From Sphacelaria rigidula (Eukaryota > Phaeophyceae > Sphacelariales), in the NCBI GenBank assembly GCA_964200075.2, contig CAXNAA020000199.1:1-24540 (forward strand): a stretch of DNA of 24,540 bases, in the 5' to 3' direction. Numbering within the stretch: the first letter of the stretch is position 1; each line of letters begins with the position of its first letter. Shown in pieces: positions 12,401 through 18,799 of this stretch. The translations under genes were made by a program, and so were the position numbers. The notes beneath the pieces are model-generated. The model was not told where the DNA came from. It made no database searches and was given only the letters and a program-made list of their open reading frames with translations.

Positions 12401-15400
12401 GCACGCCGGGTTCTCGCAGAACCAGGCTAAGGGGTGGGGGTGGGGGGGCGTACTCATTTGTTGCTTGCCTTAGTCGTGTGACCATTGACCACGCATCCCT
12501 TTCGACGCGGGGGGAAGGGGGGGGGGGAGACACACAGAGAGACACAGAGGGACAAAACACAACAAGAGTGAGGGTGGGATCGTGTGTATTGCACCCACGC
12601 TGTCGTCGCATATGCTGCGCAAGAAAGATCGGGTTTCACGCACACACCGCATGCATCGAAGCACACTGCAATCTGTGCCTGGGTGACGTTGGGCAGCAAT
12701 CTCTTTTACTTGATTGCCGCCGCTGCACCACACTTTACTCACACAGCTACGCATACCCTCTTCTCGCTAAGCGTACGACCCTACACAATCCGCCAGCACA
12801 CGCTGGCCAGATCCTGATCGCATGCAAAACGTTCGACTTACGACAATGTTCGACTGTATATCCGCGAGCGAACTCCTCCACCGCCTGAGTTGCCTGATAG
12901 CATTCGAGCGGTGCGCGTTTATAGCCTTGGTGCCAGATGCCTCGCACATGGAATCGTGGAGGGCATGCGGCGAAGCATTGAGCTACCGTCGATTATGTCG
13001 CAGACGCCGGCGGGACGATGCAAGACGATGTTGAGCAAGTGTGTATCCGGTGAAAGCGACGCCCCCCAGGAAGGAAGAGTGCGTTGCGGTCGTGAGGGAG
13101 CAAAATCACGAACGGCGTGCAAAGGTGGATGTTGTGTCAAGAGTCTCACAGTAACGTGGGCTGATGGTCTGAAGAGCAAAGTCCGAGGGATCAGACGGGC
13201 GAGGAACACCCTCAATCGTTGGCACCGAGCGCAAAATAAGGGGAACTCGACTCCCGTAGCTCAGTTCGGCTGAACCATGCCGACAAGGAGCACGTGCACT
13301 GCACCGCAGTGTCGACATATGAGATTTTTGTCGAGTTACGAGTGCGCGAAGGCGGTAGTTTGCAAGGTTAAAGGATTCACTGTGAGATGGCATGAAATAT
13401 TCGGGACAACAATAGATCTCACCAGCTGTCGAATCCCATCTTGGCTGACGCGCCAGAAGGGGTTGCCCGTAGCGATACCCAGTTGCACACGCAGTAGGTG
13501 GTCGAATCTGTGCCGCACAAACGGCGGAAGAGTCAACAAAGTGGACACGCGACCGAATGTAATCATCTGGGGCTTCTGTGTGACGACTTGTGCGTAGGCC
13601 CTAATTCTTTCGGGAGCATCTCTTCCGCAACTAGGAATGACGGTATCTTCCAGAACATGCAGATATGCTCAACATAAGCATAGATCAAATCCGATGGGAC
13701 ATCGCCAGTCTCATGGCAGGGGTACCCGCCCACCCCACCGCACACCGCAAAGCACAACGATTTGTTCTTGCTCTGCGCAGGGTGACATGGTCAAGGATTT
13801 TAGCATGTTTCTATTACGGAGTACGTAAACATGAATATGATACCTTGTGGGGCATATTTCTTATGGGCGCGGAAAGCTGCGACGGCAGACCTGTGTTTGG
13901 GGAGTTTCTGCCCGTTGAACGCAAACGTCCGTTGGCCATTAGCCCGAGACACGACTGACGAAACCTACATGCACAATAGACGCAACAAGCACAACAGCAG
14001 GAAGATCATACAGTGCAGTTTTATGTCACTCGATGTTGCTCTCAATTCTTGCTCGTTTCTTGGGTGTTTGCTGCCACACAGACTCACAAAAACGCCGGTC
14101 ACGAGTACTGGTGGGGATGCAAGTGCAGCACCAGGATTGCCCAGCAGACAACTGGAGGAACGCCAACAGAATCAATGGGCGTGTACCATTGCACCAAGAC
14201 ACGTCAGGGGGAAACACCGAAGAACAATATTTGCAACTGACGGAATCAACTCGGTTCCTTGGCACCGGATAACATGACGACCAGCCTACTTGTCAGACTG
14301 ACGCGTGTCGTGTGCTTGCTCATCTACGTGGGCTCTCCAGCCAACAGCAGCGCATCGTGGCGAGGGTGTAGTTCCCGTCGACAGGTTTACTGGACATCAT
14401 TGATACTGACCTTGACATCGCTGAGGTTGCGAGTAACGTCGCGGAACACAAGCTCTACCTCAGCATGCGCCGCCGATGTCAGGTCGGCGTTCTTTGTAGC
14501 CGTTCGTGTGTTTAATGCAGCGTGAGGTGGCGGGAAGGCAAGCAAAGCGGAGACGGAAGTGAAGATCGGCCTTGATGAGCGGTAGTGGCAGGTGCATATT
14601 GTGTGAGAGTGGATAAATAACGCGATCCGTTAAAGCCGTTCATGATGCTTTGCTGATCGAGTACCCCCACGATCAGCACCTCGTGAGCCCAACATCCGAG
14701 CCAAACACAAATACATGATCACTCGAAGATGGCTTGATTCATCGTATGTGTGTGTAGAGGAGAGGAGGGAGGCGGGGGGGGTCGGATACTGTCGTTATCC
14801 TATTGTGTGTGCTGTTGTGCCAAAAAGGTCGGGGAAAACATAGACGGTGTGCCATAGTTTTCAAGTAACCTAATGAACACCGAAATCTCCAGGAAAGATG
14901 TGTCAAACGACCGCACAAACCGTGCTGTGACGTCACCAATTTTTATCCCCACAAGACGATACCTTGGACCCTTGTTCTTTCACGGGTCTTGCAACCACCC
15001 CGTTTACGGTAACGGGGTTCTGCGCCCGACAGTGACTATACGCCAAGGGGTCAATGGATAAGAAAAGCACGGCGGCGCTGGTTGGGGCTCCTTAGTGTGA
15101 GGGTCGTTCGAACTGTATGATGCAATTGACGTTGATCACGTCTCCGCTTGGCTTACTTCAAGCATCGTGAGCAGAGACAGTACGGTAGAGGCAGGTATCT
15201 AAATATGAAGAAGTAGAGGACGGTTCTCGTATGTAGAGAAAGGATGCAGCGCCCGGCAAGGAGGATACAACCGCCAGCGGGAAGAATACATCACGGTACG
15301 CATACAGCAAAGGTACGGTGAATAGTATATAGTATTGCATCATTTCACGCAACTTTACCCGGTGAACTTCAGACTCTCTTTTCAGTGAGGCAGTGTACAG

Positions 15401-16507
15401 CATCACGCGAATGATGTCTAACCTGTCTGGCTCCTAGCTGGGTGGCACTTTCCCCGAGGCCGAACAAAATAGCGTTCAGCAACGTCGATTTCCCCGCACC
15501 GTTTGCACCAGTGATGCCTGCGGTGAGACAAAGGTGGGTGGAAGCTACATGTCAGTACGTGCGTGTGGCATTCGCGACTCTTTTCTACAGTGGAGCGGCT
15601 TAACGGTAGATGGCTGTACTGTACTGGATTGCAGCCTCGGCCACGGCATGCGATACTATACTGACGCGCTCCGTACTCTGTGTTGTGTAGCTTTTATTTG
15701 ACACTGGCAGTGATTTCCACGCCTCCTTGACGATGCGCTCGTGATCTGCGCACAATCATCCCGCCGAGTCTTTTCATAGCAGTCCAAGCTCCTGGGTTAT
15801 TCCGCCGACCTGTACGTGCCTGTCTGACCATTGCTACGCAGATAATTGCCATACCCGAGCTCACAGACACTAACAGAGACAGCTGATGGGTTATTGTCTG
15901 AAAACAGTGTAACGCTCGCGGCTTGTTTCTTTTTTCTACGCACTTCTGAACATGTCAGTATCTTTATGGGACATGACGAATATTGACTTCAAGAGATGGA
16001 CGCTGCATACTTGACCTCTACTTCACCAGGAAACCTTCACCACCCGGCAAGCAGAACCGATCTTGACTACGGGTGCACTATACATAGCATAGGTGAAGAG
16101 CAATCCCTGGTAGACCTTTCACATCAGAATGAGGTGATGCGGCATGAGAGCGGGAAGAGCTTGCCCCCACTTTGGTGTGTACAACCTCTCTGTCGGCCCT
16201 AGCGTTTGGTATAGCAAGGGCAAGAAACTGCATTTTCGTACTATATCGCTTCCCAGGGCACTGAGGCCACGCCCGTGCAAGCTGATTTGGTCGGAAAGCA
16301 CTTCGCTCCTTCACCGCAACTGTATTTTACTTGGAATGTACAAGATGTGGATACATGTACAGCATACCACATGCTGACTTGACGCTGAGAACCGGGTGAG
16401 TACAAAGCCGCGGCCCGAATCCCCCAGCGATCCCTTTTCTTCAACAATACCCGCATCCACGATGGCATAGAAACCGTCGAACAAGGGGCGGACATCGTTC
16501 ACATTAT
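419..16507 (-). CDS. Divergent SMC-family ATPase, multi-exon gene, partial at its 3' end
   Basis: Overall span of the gene; the exons are listed separately. SMC proteins are ABC-type ATPases whose N- and C-terminal head halves are joined by a long antiparallel coiled coil folded at a hinge; they act on chromosomal DNA in cohesin, condensin and SMC5/6-type complexes. Seen here, in order on the minus strand: Walker A GANGAGKS, strand AEVELVF, Q-loop FALQTISP, helix start CEASGTKAI, about 350 residues of coiled coil, a hinge ending PGEVVGGETWGEG, then returning coil. About 880 residues are visible; SMC proteins usually have 1,100 to 1,300, so the C-terminal head (signature motif, Walker B) should lie left of base 1. 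Splice phases agree across all but one well-supported junction. Assignment to the SMC family is firm; the subclass is not, as the head and hinge match none of SMC1 to SMC6 closely by eye. Confidence 0.85.
606..684 (-). CDS. Probable SMC gene exon (26 codons)
   Basis: Between acceptor CGACCTTCAG and donor TCCAA|GTAGAT. It reads GRNLVNFGGITESLGRCERS, then LLHVFQ. It takes phase 2 from the previous exon and leaves phase 0. The first half is not coil-like, the second half could be helical. Support comes from splice sites and phase more than from sequence similarity. Confidence 0.5.
802..895 (-). CDS. SMC gene exon: C-terminal coiled coil (31 codons)
   Basis: Completes a glycine from the previous exon, then reads ALSALKVSLEAREQDLEGAS and AMCAKMEEEI. 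Clear heptad pattern with leucine and methionine cores. Acceptor ATCGCAAG matches phase 1 upstream; donor TCGA|GTGAGA is strong and leaves phase 2. Confidence 0.87.
1496..1691 (-). CDS. SMC gene exon: C-terminal coiled coil with Ser/Ala-rich insert (65 codons)
   Basis: Reads CTQRLSESERIVAAARENLR, WVDAERAGLDMKHL, then a flexible tail rich in Ser, Ala, Thr and Gly (SSGSTAATAAGS). Acceptor GTTGATGCAG, or nine bases later at CACCCAG; donor AACAG|GTGGTG leaves phase 1. A 244-codon plus-strand open frame crosses this exon but has no coding signature and is treated as its antisense shadow. Confidence 0.82.
2394..2478 (-). CDS. SMC gene exon: C-terminal coiled coil (28 codons)
   Basis: Reads DLTRRLQSGTELARLQARRA then RLKREHEE, a basic coiled coil with heptad leucines, ending at an excellent donor AAGAG|GTATGT in phase 0. 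Two acceptors are possible. GCTCGCACCAG gives the start listed and needs a phase 2 exon upstream that I cannot find. CGTTACAG at 2549 is stronger, fits the doubtful exon at 2712-2826, and adds a hydrophobic segment (WLLSLAWVFCLL) before the coil. Confidence 0.72.
2712..2826 (-). CDS. Doubtful exon between hinge and C-terminal coil
   Basis: An open stretch between acceptor GCGTCACAG and donor CGCG|GTAAAA reads NLGDDVPVRETIIVSPVLRC and ends VLDTLEVVR. Its phases (0 in, 1 out) link the previous exon to the longer version of the next one. The sequence is not coiled coil and not recognisable, so it would interrupt the arm. It may be an intronic chance frame. Confidence 0.2.
3269..3452 (-). CDS. 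SMC gene exon: end of hinge and start of C-terminal coiled coil
   Basis: Reads DEVSALLLSELRQSSITVHC, then VRHAPGEVVGGETWGEGAKL and coil to TERTEALE. The ITVxx......PGEVVGG stretch matches the final hinge strand and the conserved glycines of SMC hinges (xxxGxLxGG). The acceptor follows a long pyrimidine tract ending CTCAAAG. The 3' end is uncertain: the coil frame stays open past the only usable GT donor (GCG|GTGCGC, which would give 3305 as the low end); a GC donor CTTGAG|GCATGC gives the end listed. Both are phase 0. Confidence 0.83.
3925..3956 (-). CDS. SMC gene microexon: hinge strand GCTLLAKTCL
   Basis: A 32-base exon between GCTATGGCAG and CTGAG|GTATTT. It encodes GCTLLAKTCL and two bases of a serine. 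SMC hinges have a strand of the form FGxTLVCDxxxxA at this place, and the next exon continues SDEVSALLLSEL as the expected helix. It enters in phase 0 and leaves in phase 2, joining both neighbours exactly, which is the main support for so short an exon. Confidence 0.65.
4660..4765 (-). CDS. SMC gene exon: hinge, middle segment
   Basis: Reads PAERLRSAAHGWQRRCTQVS, then KALEWARRRWPGKVK. The acceptor is very strong (CCCCTTCCCCTCTTCAG) and supplies the single base for the upstream phase 2 donor. Two donors, AAG|GTAGAG (used here) and AAG|GTCAAG six bases earlier, both give phase 0. The segment is strongly basic and helical; its place in the hinge is inferred from order and phase, as the sequence itself is not diagnostic. 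Confidence 0.75.
5303..5408 (-). CDS. SMC gene exon: hinge, second segment
   Basis: After a shared serine codon it reads GSLTVWICASSKEADEALDL, then ANANGAGLRVWQVR. This fits the hinge pattern of a strand (xxVVVD), a helix (xxAxxAIxxL), a glycine turn and a second strand (GRVTF). Acceptor GGCGCAG matches the phase 1 donor upstream; donor GACG|GTAACG leaves phase 2, as the next exon needs. Alternative donors CAA|GTGCGA and AGA|GTATGG are phase 0 and would break the frame downstream. Confidence 0.85.
5953..6283 (-). CDS. SMC gene exon: coil end, low-complexity insert and first part of hinge (110 codons)
   Basis: The largest exon. It begins with a helix (NDIEAARQACGEARRRLG), continues with a flexible insert rich in Ala, Asp, Gly, Asn and Gln (including DDDRGGGIGG and SPQQQ), and ends GHRGFLFELFELKQQDSNAE with KCFQGLASLL. 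The last part fits the start of an SMC hinge, the dimerisation domain at the tip of the coil (family pattern GxxGxLxDLIxx....A...LG..L). Acceptor TTCATCAG and donor TTGT|GTGAGT; leaves in phase 1. Overlapping plus-strand frames are antisense shadows. Confidence 0.9.
7039..7245 (+). mobile_element. SINE-like interspersed repeat, copy 1 (headless)
   Basis: Bases from TTTCACCGTGGGAAGCGTG to CAAAGTGCGACAAAT recur at 17873-18070 with few differences (about nine of ten bases agree by eye) in the same orientation. This copy lacks the tRNA-like head seen at 17.78 kb, so it is 5'-truncated or a different subtype. It sits in an intron of the SMC gene, antisense to it, and is followed at once by an AT-rich simple-sequence tail, as is usual for retroposed short elements. 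Confidence 0.75.
7246..7655. repeat. AT-rich simple-sequence tract, AATAATG 7-mers and derivatives
   Basis: About 400 bases made almost only of AATAATG/AATAAT units with drift to AATACAT, AATAGTA, AATCATAC and a TATATAAT core near 7306-7360. It begins directly at the 3' end of the SINE-like copy, so it most likely grew from its tail. Long minus-strand open frames here (runs of Tyr, Ile, Leu, Phe) are products of the repeat and not genes. Confidence 0.9.
7698..7817 (-). CDS. SMC gene exon: end of N-terminal arm (40 codons)
   Basis: Reads VWESMKRVGSPLHSTEDVQK, then HLRGIEVRIVHVNFHDNGLQ. Acceptor follows a long pyrimidine tract (CCTTCCTGGTAG) and donor is CTGCAG|GTCAGT, both phase 0. It is less coil-like than its neighbours, with glycine and proline, which may mark a break in the arm. 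The next intron (6284-7697) holds the SINE-like copy and its AT-rich tail. Confidence 0.78.
8358..8725. repeat. Diverged tandem duplication, period 184 bases
   Basis: Two units in direct order share GGTCCTCGTG/GGATCCTCGTG, TCTCCACGCATCA, GGGTTCGTGGCTCAAA and CAGAC(C/G)C near the end. TCTCCACGC occurs at 8414 and 8598, giving the period. The units differ at many sites, so the duplication is old. The 155-codon plus-strand open frame through it is not supported as a gene. It lies in an intron of the SMC gene. Confidence 0.75.
9154..9334 (-). CDS. SMC gene exon: alanine-rich coiled coil (60 codons)
   Basis: After one base completing a serine it reads RGNPEEALRAVRQSLDDDHK, then ASAEARHVTASSAASRAEAD and a tail ending AGDLDE. 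Alanine-rich helix with regular charge. Acceptor GATCCCAG and donor CGAG|GTACAA; ends in phase 0. The next intron is 1,336 bases long and carries the 184-base tandem duplication. Confidence 0.9.
9840..10048 (-). CDS. SMC gene exon: coiled coil (69 codons)
   Basis: Begins AKLETVALREKEGLDAQWGR and runs through RGLEAKSTVLRDRIVSLRER to a segment ending RLMAAEG. Very strong coiled-coil character: almost every residue is charged or a heptad leucine, isoleucine or valine. Acceptor ACACGCAAAG (or six bases later) and donor GGAAG|GTGTGT; leaves in phase 2, and the next exon supplies the one missing base. Confidence 0.92.
10556..10723 (-). CDS. SMC gene exon: coiled coil (56 codons)
   Basis: Reads TLESDKKELEEQFRALQSEM, then a short polar break GERRSGQDDQDGSE, then a helix ending LLGVLTDLVQASTE. 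Acceptor ACGCATAG and donor CAGAG|GTGATG keep phase 0. The QDDQDG break suggests a flexible joint in the coil, as SMC arms often have. Confidence 0.92.
11170..11286 (-). CDS. SMC gene exon: coiled coil (39 codons)
   Basis: Reads IEEELDSIPAKMKILDHDIA and continues KAEERAAAGLVERL to KLE, with leucine/isoleucine at heptad spacing and dense charge. Acceptor TACGCAG and donor GGAG|GTGAAA give a phase 0 to 0 exon. This is a clear two-stranded coiled-coil segment with no proline-glycine breaks beyond IPA. Confidence 0.9.
11692..11754 (-). CDS. SMC gene exon: coiled coil (21 codons)
   Basis: Encodes ALEETVGKEGAHLQAMDRVR then E, a charged helical stretch. Acceptor GAACGGAAG and donor GTGAG|GTGATC are both phase 0, matching the exons on either side. 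The preceding intron (11755-12841) is about 1.1 kb and contains the two permuted repeat copies; it shows no other coding signal I can support. Confidence 0.75.
11864..11956. repeat. Permuted repeat module, copy 1 (order X-Y)
   Basis: Module X runs from TACTCAT to CCATTGACCTCGCATCCC; module Y runs from TACAAAGCCG through CGCCGGGTTTTC to ACCAGGCT. The same modules recur at 12382-12500 in the order Y-X. A G-rich run (about 10 G) precedes X here and lies between Y and X in the other copy. Confidence 0.75.
12382..12500. repeat. Permuted repeat module, copy 2 (order Y-X)
   Basis: Begins CCTACAAAGCCGCGACGG, passes CGCCGGGTTCTC and ACCAGGCT, a G-rich spacer, then TACTCATTTG and CCATTGACCACGCATCCC. 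Order of the two modules is reversed relative to copy 1 but the strand is the same, as expected if both were sampled from a tandem array or a circular form. Intronic. Confidence 0.75.
12842..12982 (-). CDS. SMC gene exon: EASGT helix and start of N-terminal coiled coil
   Basis: Reads LNASPHALHDSMCEASGTKA, then a helical segment ending DIQSNIV. SMC proteins carry P..xLxxMxEEAxGTxxY here, right where the coiled coil leaves the head; SPHALHDSMCEASGTKAI matches in order and spacing. Donor GTC|GTAAGT is a near-perfect splice site and phase 0. The acceptor is GACGGTAG, directly after an in-frame TAG, so the exon cannot begin earlier. Another frame through the same bases is open but would meet a stop in the next exon. 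Confidence 0.85.
13150..13210 (-). CDS. SMC gene exon: Q-loop
   Basis: Encodes GVPRPSDPSDFALQTISPRY. The glutamine in FALQTI is placed as the Q-loop of an SMC head (family pattern xxxxQGxI), which coordinates magnesium and couples the head to ATP. Acceptor GATTGAG|GGT is phase 0; donor TACT|GTGAGA leaves one extra base. The following intron is only 167 bases, the shortest in the gene, and its two ends disagree in phase (see findings). With a direct Tyr-Leu join, the spacing from this glutamine to CEASGT in the next exon equals that in condensin SMC2 as I recall it. Confidence 0.72.
13423..13507 (-). CDS. SMC gene exon: head segment before the Q-loop
   Basis: Encodes FDHLLRVQLGIATGNPFWRV and then SQDGIRQL. 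SMC heads have at this place a basic strand followed by a turn of the type G..xYxIN/FWRVNG, and GNPFWRVSQDG fits. The acceptor (pyrimidine-rich, ending GCGGCACAG) supplies the one base needed after the phase 2 donor upstream; the donor CAGCTG|GTGAGA is strong and phase 0. An alternative earlier acceptor (GCCCCAG|ATG) would lengthen the exon by 20 codons. Confidence 0.75.
14391..14491 (-). CDS. SMC gene exon: head strand after Walker A
   Basis: Reads NADLTSAAHAEVELVFRDVT, then RNLSDVKVSINDV. In SMC heads the segment after Walker A carries a pattern like DL...AEVxxxF, and AEVELVF fits it. Starts in phase 0 after GGCTACAAAG and leaves at CCA|GTAAAC in phase 2. A second donor, AAG|GTCAGT at 14411, would end the exon 20 bases earlier in phase 0; the longer form is preferred because it joins the next exon in frame without a gap. 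Confidence 0.78.
15423..15517 (-). CDS. SMC gene exon: Walker A nucleotide-binding loop
   Basis: Encodes ITGANGAGKSTLLNAILFGL and then GESATQLGARQ. GANGAGKS is the P-loop (GxNGxGKS) that binds ATP phosphates in SMC and Rad50-type ATPases; the hydrophobic helix with GLG after it is typical of SMC heads. Acceptor TCTCACCGCAG|GC and donor GACAG|GTTAGA are both strong. The next intron is 931 bases; a tiny frame encoding SEVHR near 15370 could be a microexon but is not needed to keep phase. Confidence 0.92.
15705..15745 (-). CDS. SMC gene exon: strand leading into Walker A
   Basis: A 41-base exon between acceptor TGTGCGCAG and donor GCCA|GTGTCA. It encodes SRAHRQGGVEITA plus one base that completes a serine with the next exon, giving ...GGVEITASITGANG. 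A strand of this kind directly before the P-loop is standard in SMC and related ABC-type DNA-repair ATPases. It enters in phase 2 and leaves in phase 1, matching the Walker A exon. Confidence 0.6.
16393..16507 (-). CDS. Candidate SMC gene exon just before the head strand (37 codons)
   Basis: Opens after CTGCAG and reads NVNDVRPLFDGFYAIVDAGI, then a segment ending GRGFVLTR at a donor CCCG|GTTCTC. The exon ends in phase 2, which is what the next exon (15705-15745) needs. GFVLTR followed by SRAHRQGGVEI occupies the place of the first two beta strands of an SMC head, but the sequence does not closely match that family. An alternative donor GTACTC lies inside the exon. Frame and splice sites are seen; membership in this gene is inferred. 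Confidence 0.4.
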
Positions 16508-16697
16508 CTGCAGTTTATCTTACACGACATACAGAAGGCTCCGGCAACGACAAAGTATCTCCAGCACGAGCCCCTGAAAATACTGAGATGGTGTAGAAAC
16601 GAGTCTGAATGTCTATCCCCAGTCTCGAATCATTACACGACCCCTTGGATATCCGCGTTTTCCATACTTTCTGCAGCGTATGTTATGCTACTGCTTC

Positions 16698-16777
16698 GGC
16701 ACGAAGCTGTTCGCTTTTTTTCCCCCGCCCACATGTTGTTACCCGTTGTTACCTATAGTAACAACAACCTTCGTGCC
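16698..16777. repeat. Nested foldback (inverted repeat within an inverted repeat)
   Basis: Outer arms GGCACGAAG (16698-16706) and CTTCGTGCC (16769-16777) are perfect complements. Inside them GTTGTTAC (16745-16752) and GTAACAAC (16758-16765) form a second perfect stem with a 5-base loop. It lies upstream of the best-supported SMC exons. It could be a small foldback element or a structured transcript region; nothing else identifies it. Confidence 0.6.
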
Positions 16778-17778
16778 CTCGAGTAGAGTCATTCAAACTT
16801 TAGTACGGAAATGAGCGATATAACACGTAATCCTTAAATACGGTATTTAGATTCCAGGGTGAAGTGTCAAAGCATGATTATTCGGAGATGTACCGTAGGC
16901 AACGAAGCACGGGCAGCAAATACTTTCAGGTCGCCACAATGCCAAAACTGGTGCATCATCGGCCAATTTGGGCGGGGTGGTGAGTTCGAATCCGGATGAA
17001 AATACTGGTTCACTTCACTCGTTTCTGTTGTGGAAAAGCGAAAGAACGTGGTTAAACAGAGGGTCGACGAGAGGAGACGCGAGAAATCACTCGACTCGTG
17101 TTCATGTAAGGCTTTGCCCGCTCTCTCTCAAATTTTGTCCGAGTATGGCTGACACAACGAGGAGTAACGTCATATTCATGTTGGGTGTCAGCGCCGTTGA
17201 CGTTCGAAAGTTGCTGAGAAAAAAAGAAAAAAATGTATGAACTCTTTTTGTCTTGCACTTCATTTTGTTTTTCATCTCCCATTCTCGCGTATCCTCCGGC
17301 GAATGTTTTCGCTACCGACACGCAGCATTGACGTCAGAGGTTGTCATCGGAGGATTCGAGAAAAAAGTATATCCCTTCCGGAAACAATGGTCGTTTGTAC
17401 TGAGAACGAGAAGGTTTGAAATGATCGGATATATTTCCTTCAATGGCTTGATTGTTGTTCGGACGGTCCAATATCGGGCTCCGATAGATTTCGGTTCTAT
17501 GGAGTAAGACCAATCAAGGACACGCGCTGAATGGCAACCTCTGAAAGTTCTACACTTTTCTACGAGTGTTGGTATGGTTGAAGGCGTCTGCCACGGCGAA
17601 GGGAGTGGAGAAGGTGTTCATGTCGCTACGCGCGAACGGTGGATTACGAGGTGAGGAAGTATGAACACGTGCGCGTTTCCGAGGCAGACTAGTCGAAGGA
17701 AAGGCCGCCCGTCAATTTTCCCGTGCCGTGTAAGTCGTGCGAGCAAGCAGAGTATGATGGAAGTATGATTCCGGTTTG

Positions 17779-18090
17779 CGCCCCGGTGGTGTAATGATCC
17801 GACTGTCACCACAATGGTGGGAAGAACGAGGGTTCGATTCCCGATGTGCAGGTTTTTTCTTCGTAGTATGTGATTTCCACCGTGGGAAGCGTGACAACGT
17901 GAGTAAACAAAGTAGTCGACTGAGTTCGTTTGACGTGAGTTGACTCGGTGCGGGAGTGCTGACCCAATCCACGACACCAAAAAGCATGGCGTGTACCGGG
18001 GAGAGATGGGCTGATCCCTTGAGACCACGGACTCGTCCCGAGGAAGGGGAGGGGTGCAAAGTGCGATAAATAAAAGAGTAAATAATATAA
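17779..18090 (+). mobile_element. SINE-like element, copy 2 with tRNA-like head
   Basis: The 5' part (17779-17850) has GGTGGTGTAATGATC, resembling an A box, and GGGTTCGATTCCCG, a perfect B-box match about 45 bases downstream; these are the internal RNA polymerase III promoter elements of tRNA genes and tRNA-derived SINEs. The T stem pairs only in part, so it is not a working tRNA. The body from 17873 matches copy 1 and ends in an A/T-rich tail with AAATAAAAGAGTAAATAA. A SINE is the natural reading; no target-site duplication was resolved. Confidence 0.72.
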
Positions 18091-18799
18091 AAATGGTATG
18101 AGCCAGAGGGGGGAAACGGGGCCAGCGTGTCGGCGCACCGCGGACTTTCGGGGCTTTCTCTGAACGCAGCAAGGAAGATATTTCGGTTGATCGACGAATT
18201 TCCGCCTATTTCGGTTGAAGGCCACCGATCACAACATATCAGGGGTTGCAGTCGTTTATTTTGCGCAAAAAGGACTGTGTGACGCAGTCCGACAGCGGGT
18301 GAGATGTTGCATAACGGAGGAGCGGAGAGCCGAGAGGGTGAAGGCGGGGTCGCTCGAGAAATAGAGTAGACGCTATAGCGTCTTACATCAGCTCCTCGCG
18401 TCCTCCTGATAGATTTGGGCTTAGAGGTGTTCCGGGTTGGGGACATGAGGACTACCGTATTATGTAAAAATATCTCGTATAATTTAAATTGATCAAAGGC
18501 ACTTGTAAATGATCAAGGCGAGAGCATGTGTTGGGTGCATCACGTTTAGCTTCCCTCCATGAAATCCACAATCTCGAAAGACGTTACTGCGCCAGAATTG
18601 AAGGCGAAGGGACACATGATGACGTGTGACCCTCAATTGTTTTGCCTTCTGGCGACCCCTGCGGAGGGCTCGTTTCCGCAGACAGCGGCCGTCGAAAGGC
18701 TTTCAGCAGGGTCGGCGCGTAGGGACGATCTCGTTGAAGGCCTATTCACCATTCTGGTATGAATCGCCGCGTAGCTGCTGAACACGGCGACAGGTTCAC

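Larger units (their letters stand above)
16508..18799. other. Non-coding stretch with foldback and SINE-like copy
   Basis: I find no supported exon here on either strand. The 244-codon minus-strand frame ending near 17712 runs through the SINE-like copy and carries its translation (SNPRSSHHCG), so it is not a gene. If the candidate exon at 18800 belongs to the SMC gene, this whole stretch is its intron. Confidence 0.5.

Noticed and set aside
15350-15400. Microexon encoding SEVHR between the Walker A exon and the next
   Set aside because: The two flanking exons already join in phase and the segment has a weak acceptor.
16968-17010. GAGTTCGAATCCGG, a B-box-like motif suggesting a tRNA gene
   Set aside because: The flanks do not form a T stem or acceptor stem, and no A box is convincing at the right distance.
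17779-17850. Functional tRNA gene
   Set aside because: The B box is good but the T stem pairs at only three positions and no anticodon arm is clear; a tRNA-derived SINE head fits better.
17712-18446. 244-codon minus-strand open frame
   Set aside because: It crosses the SINE-like copy; part of its translation repeats in the copy at 7 kb, so it is a translated repeat.
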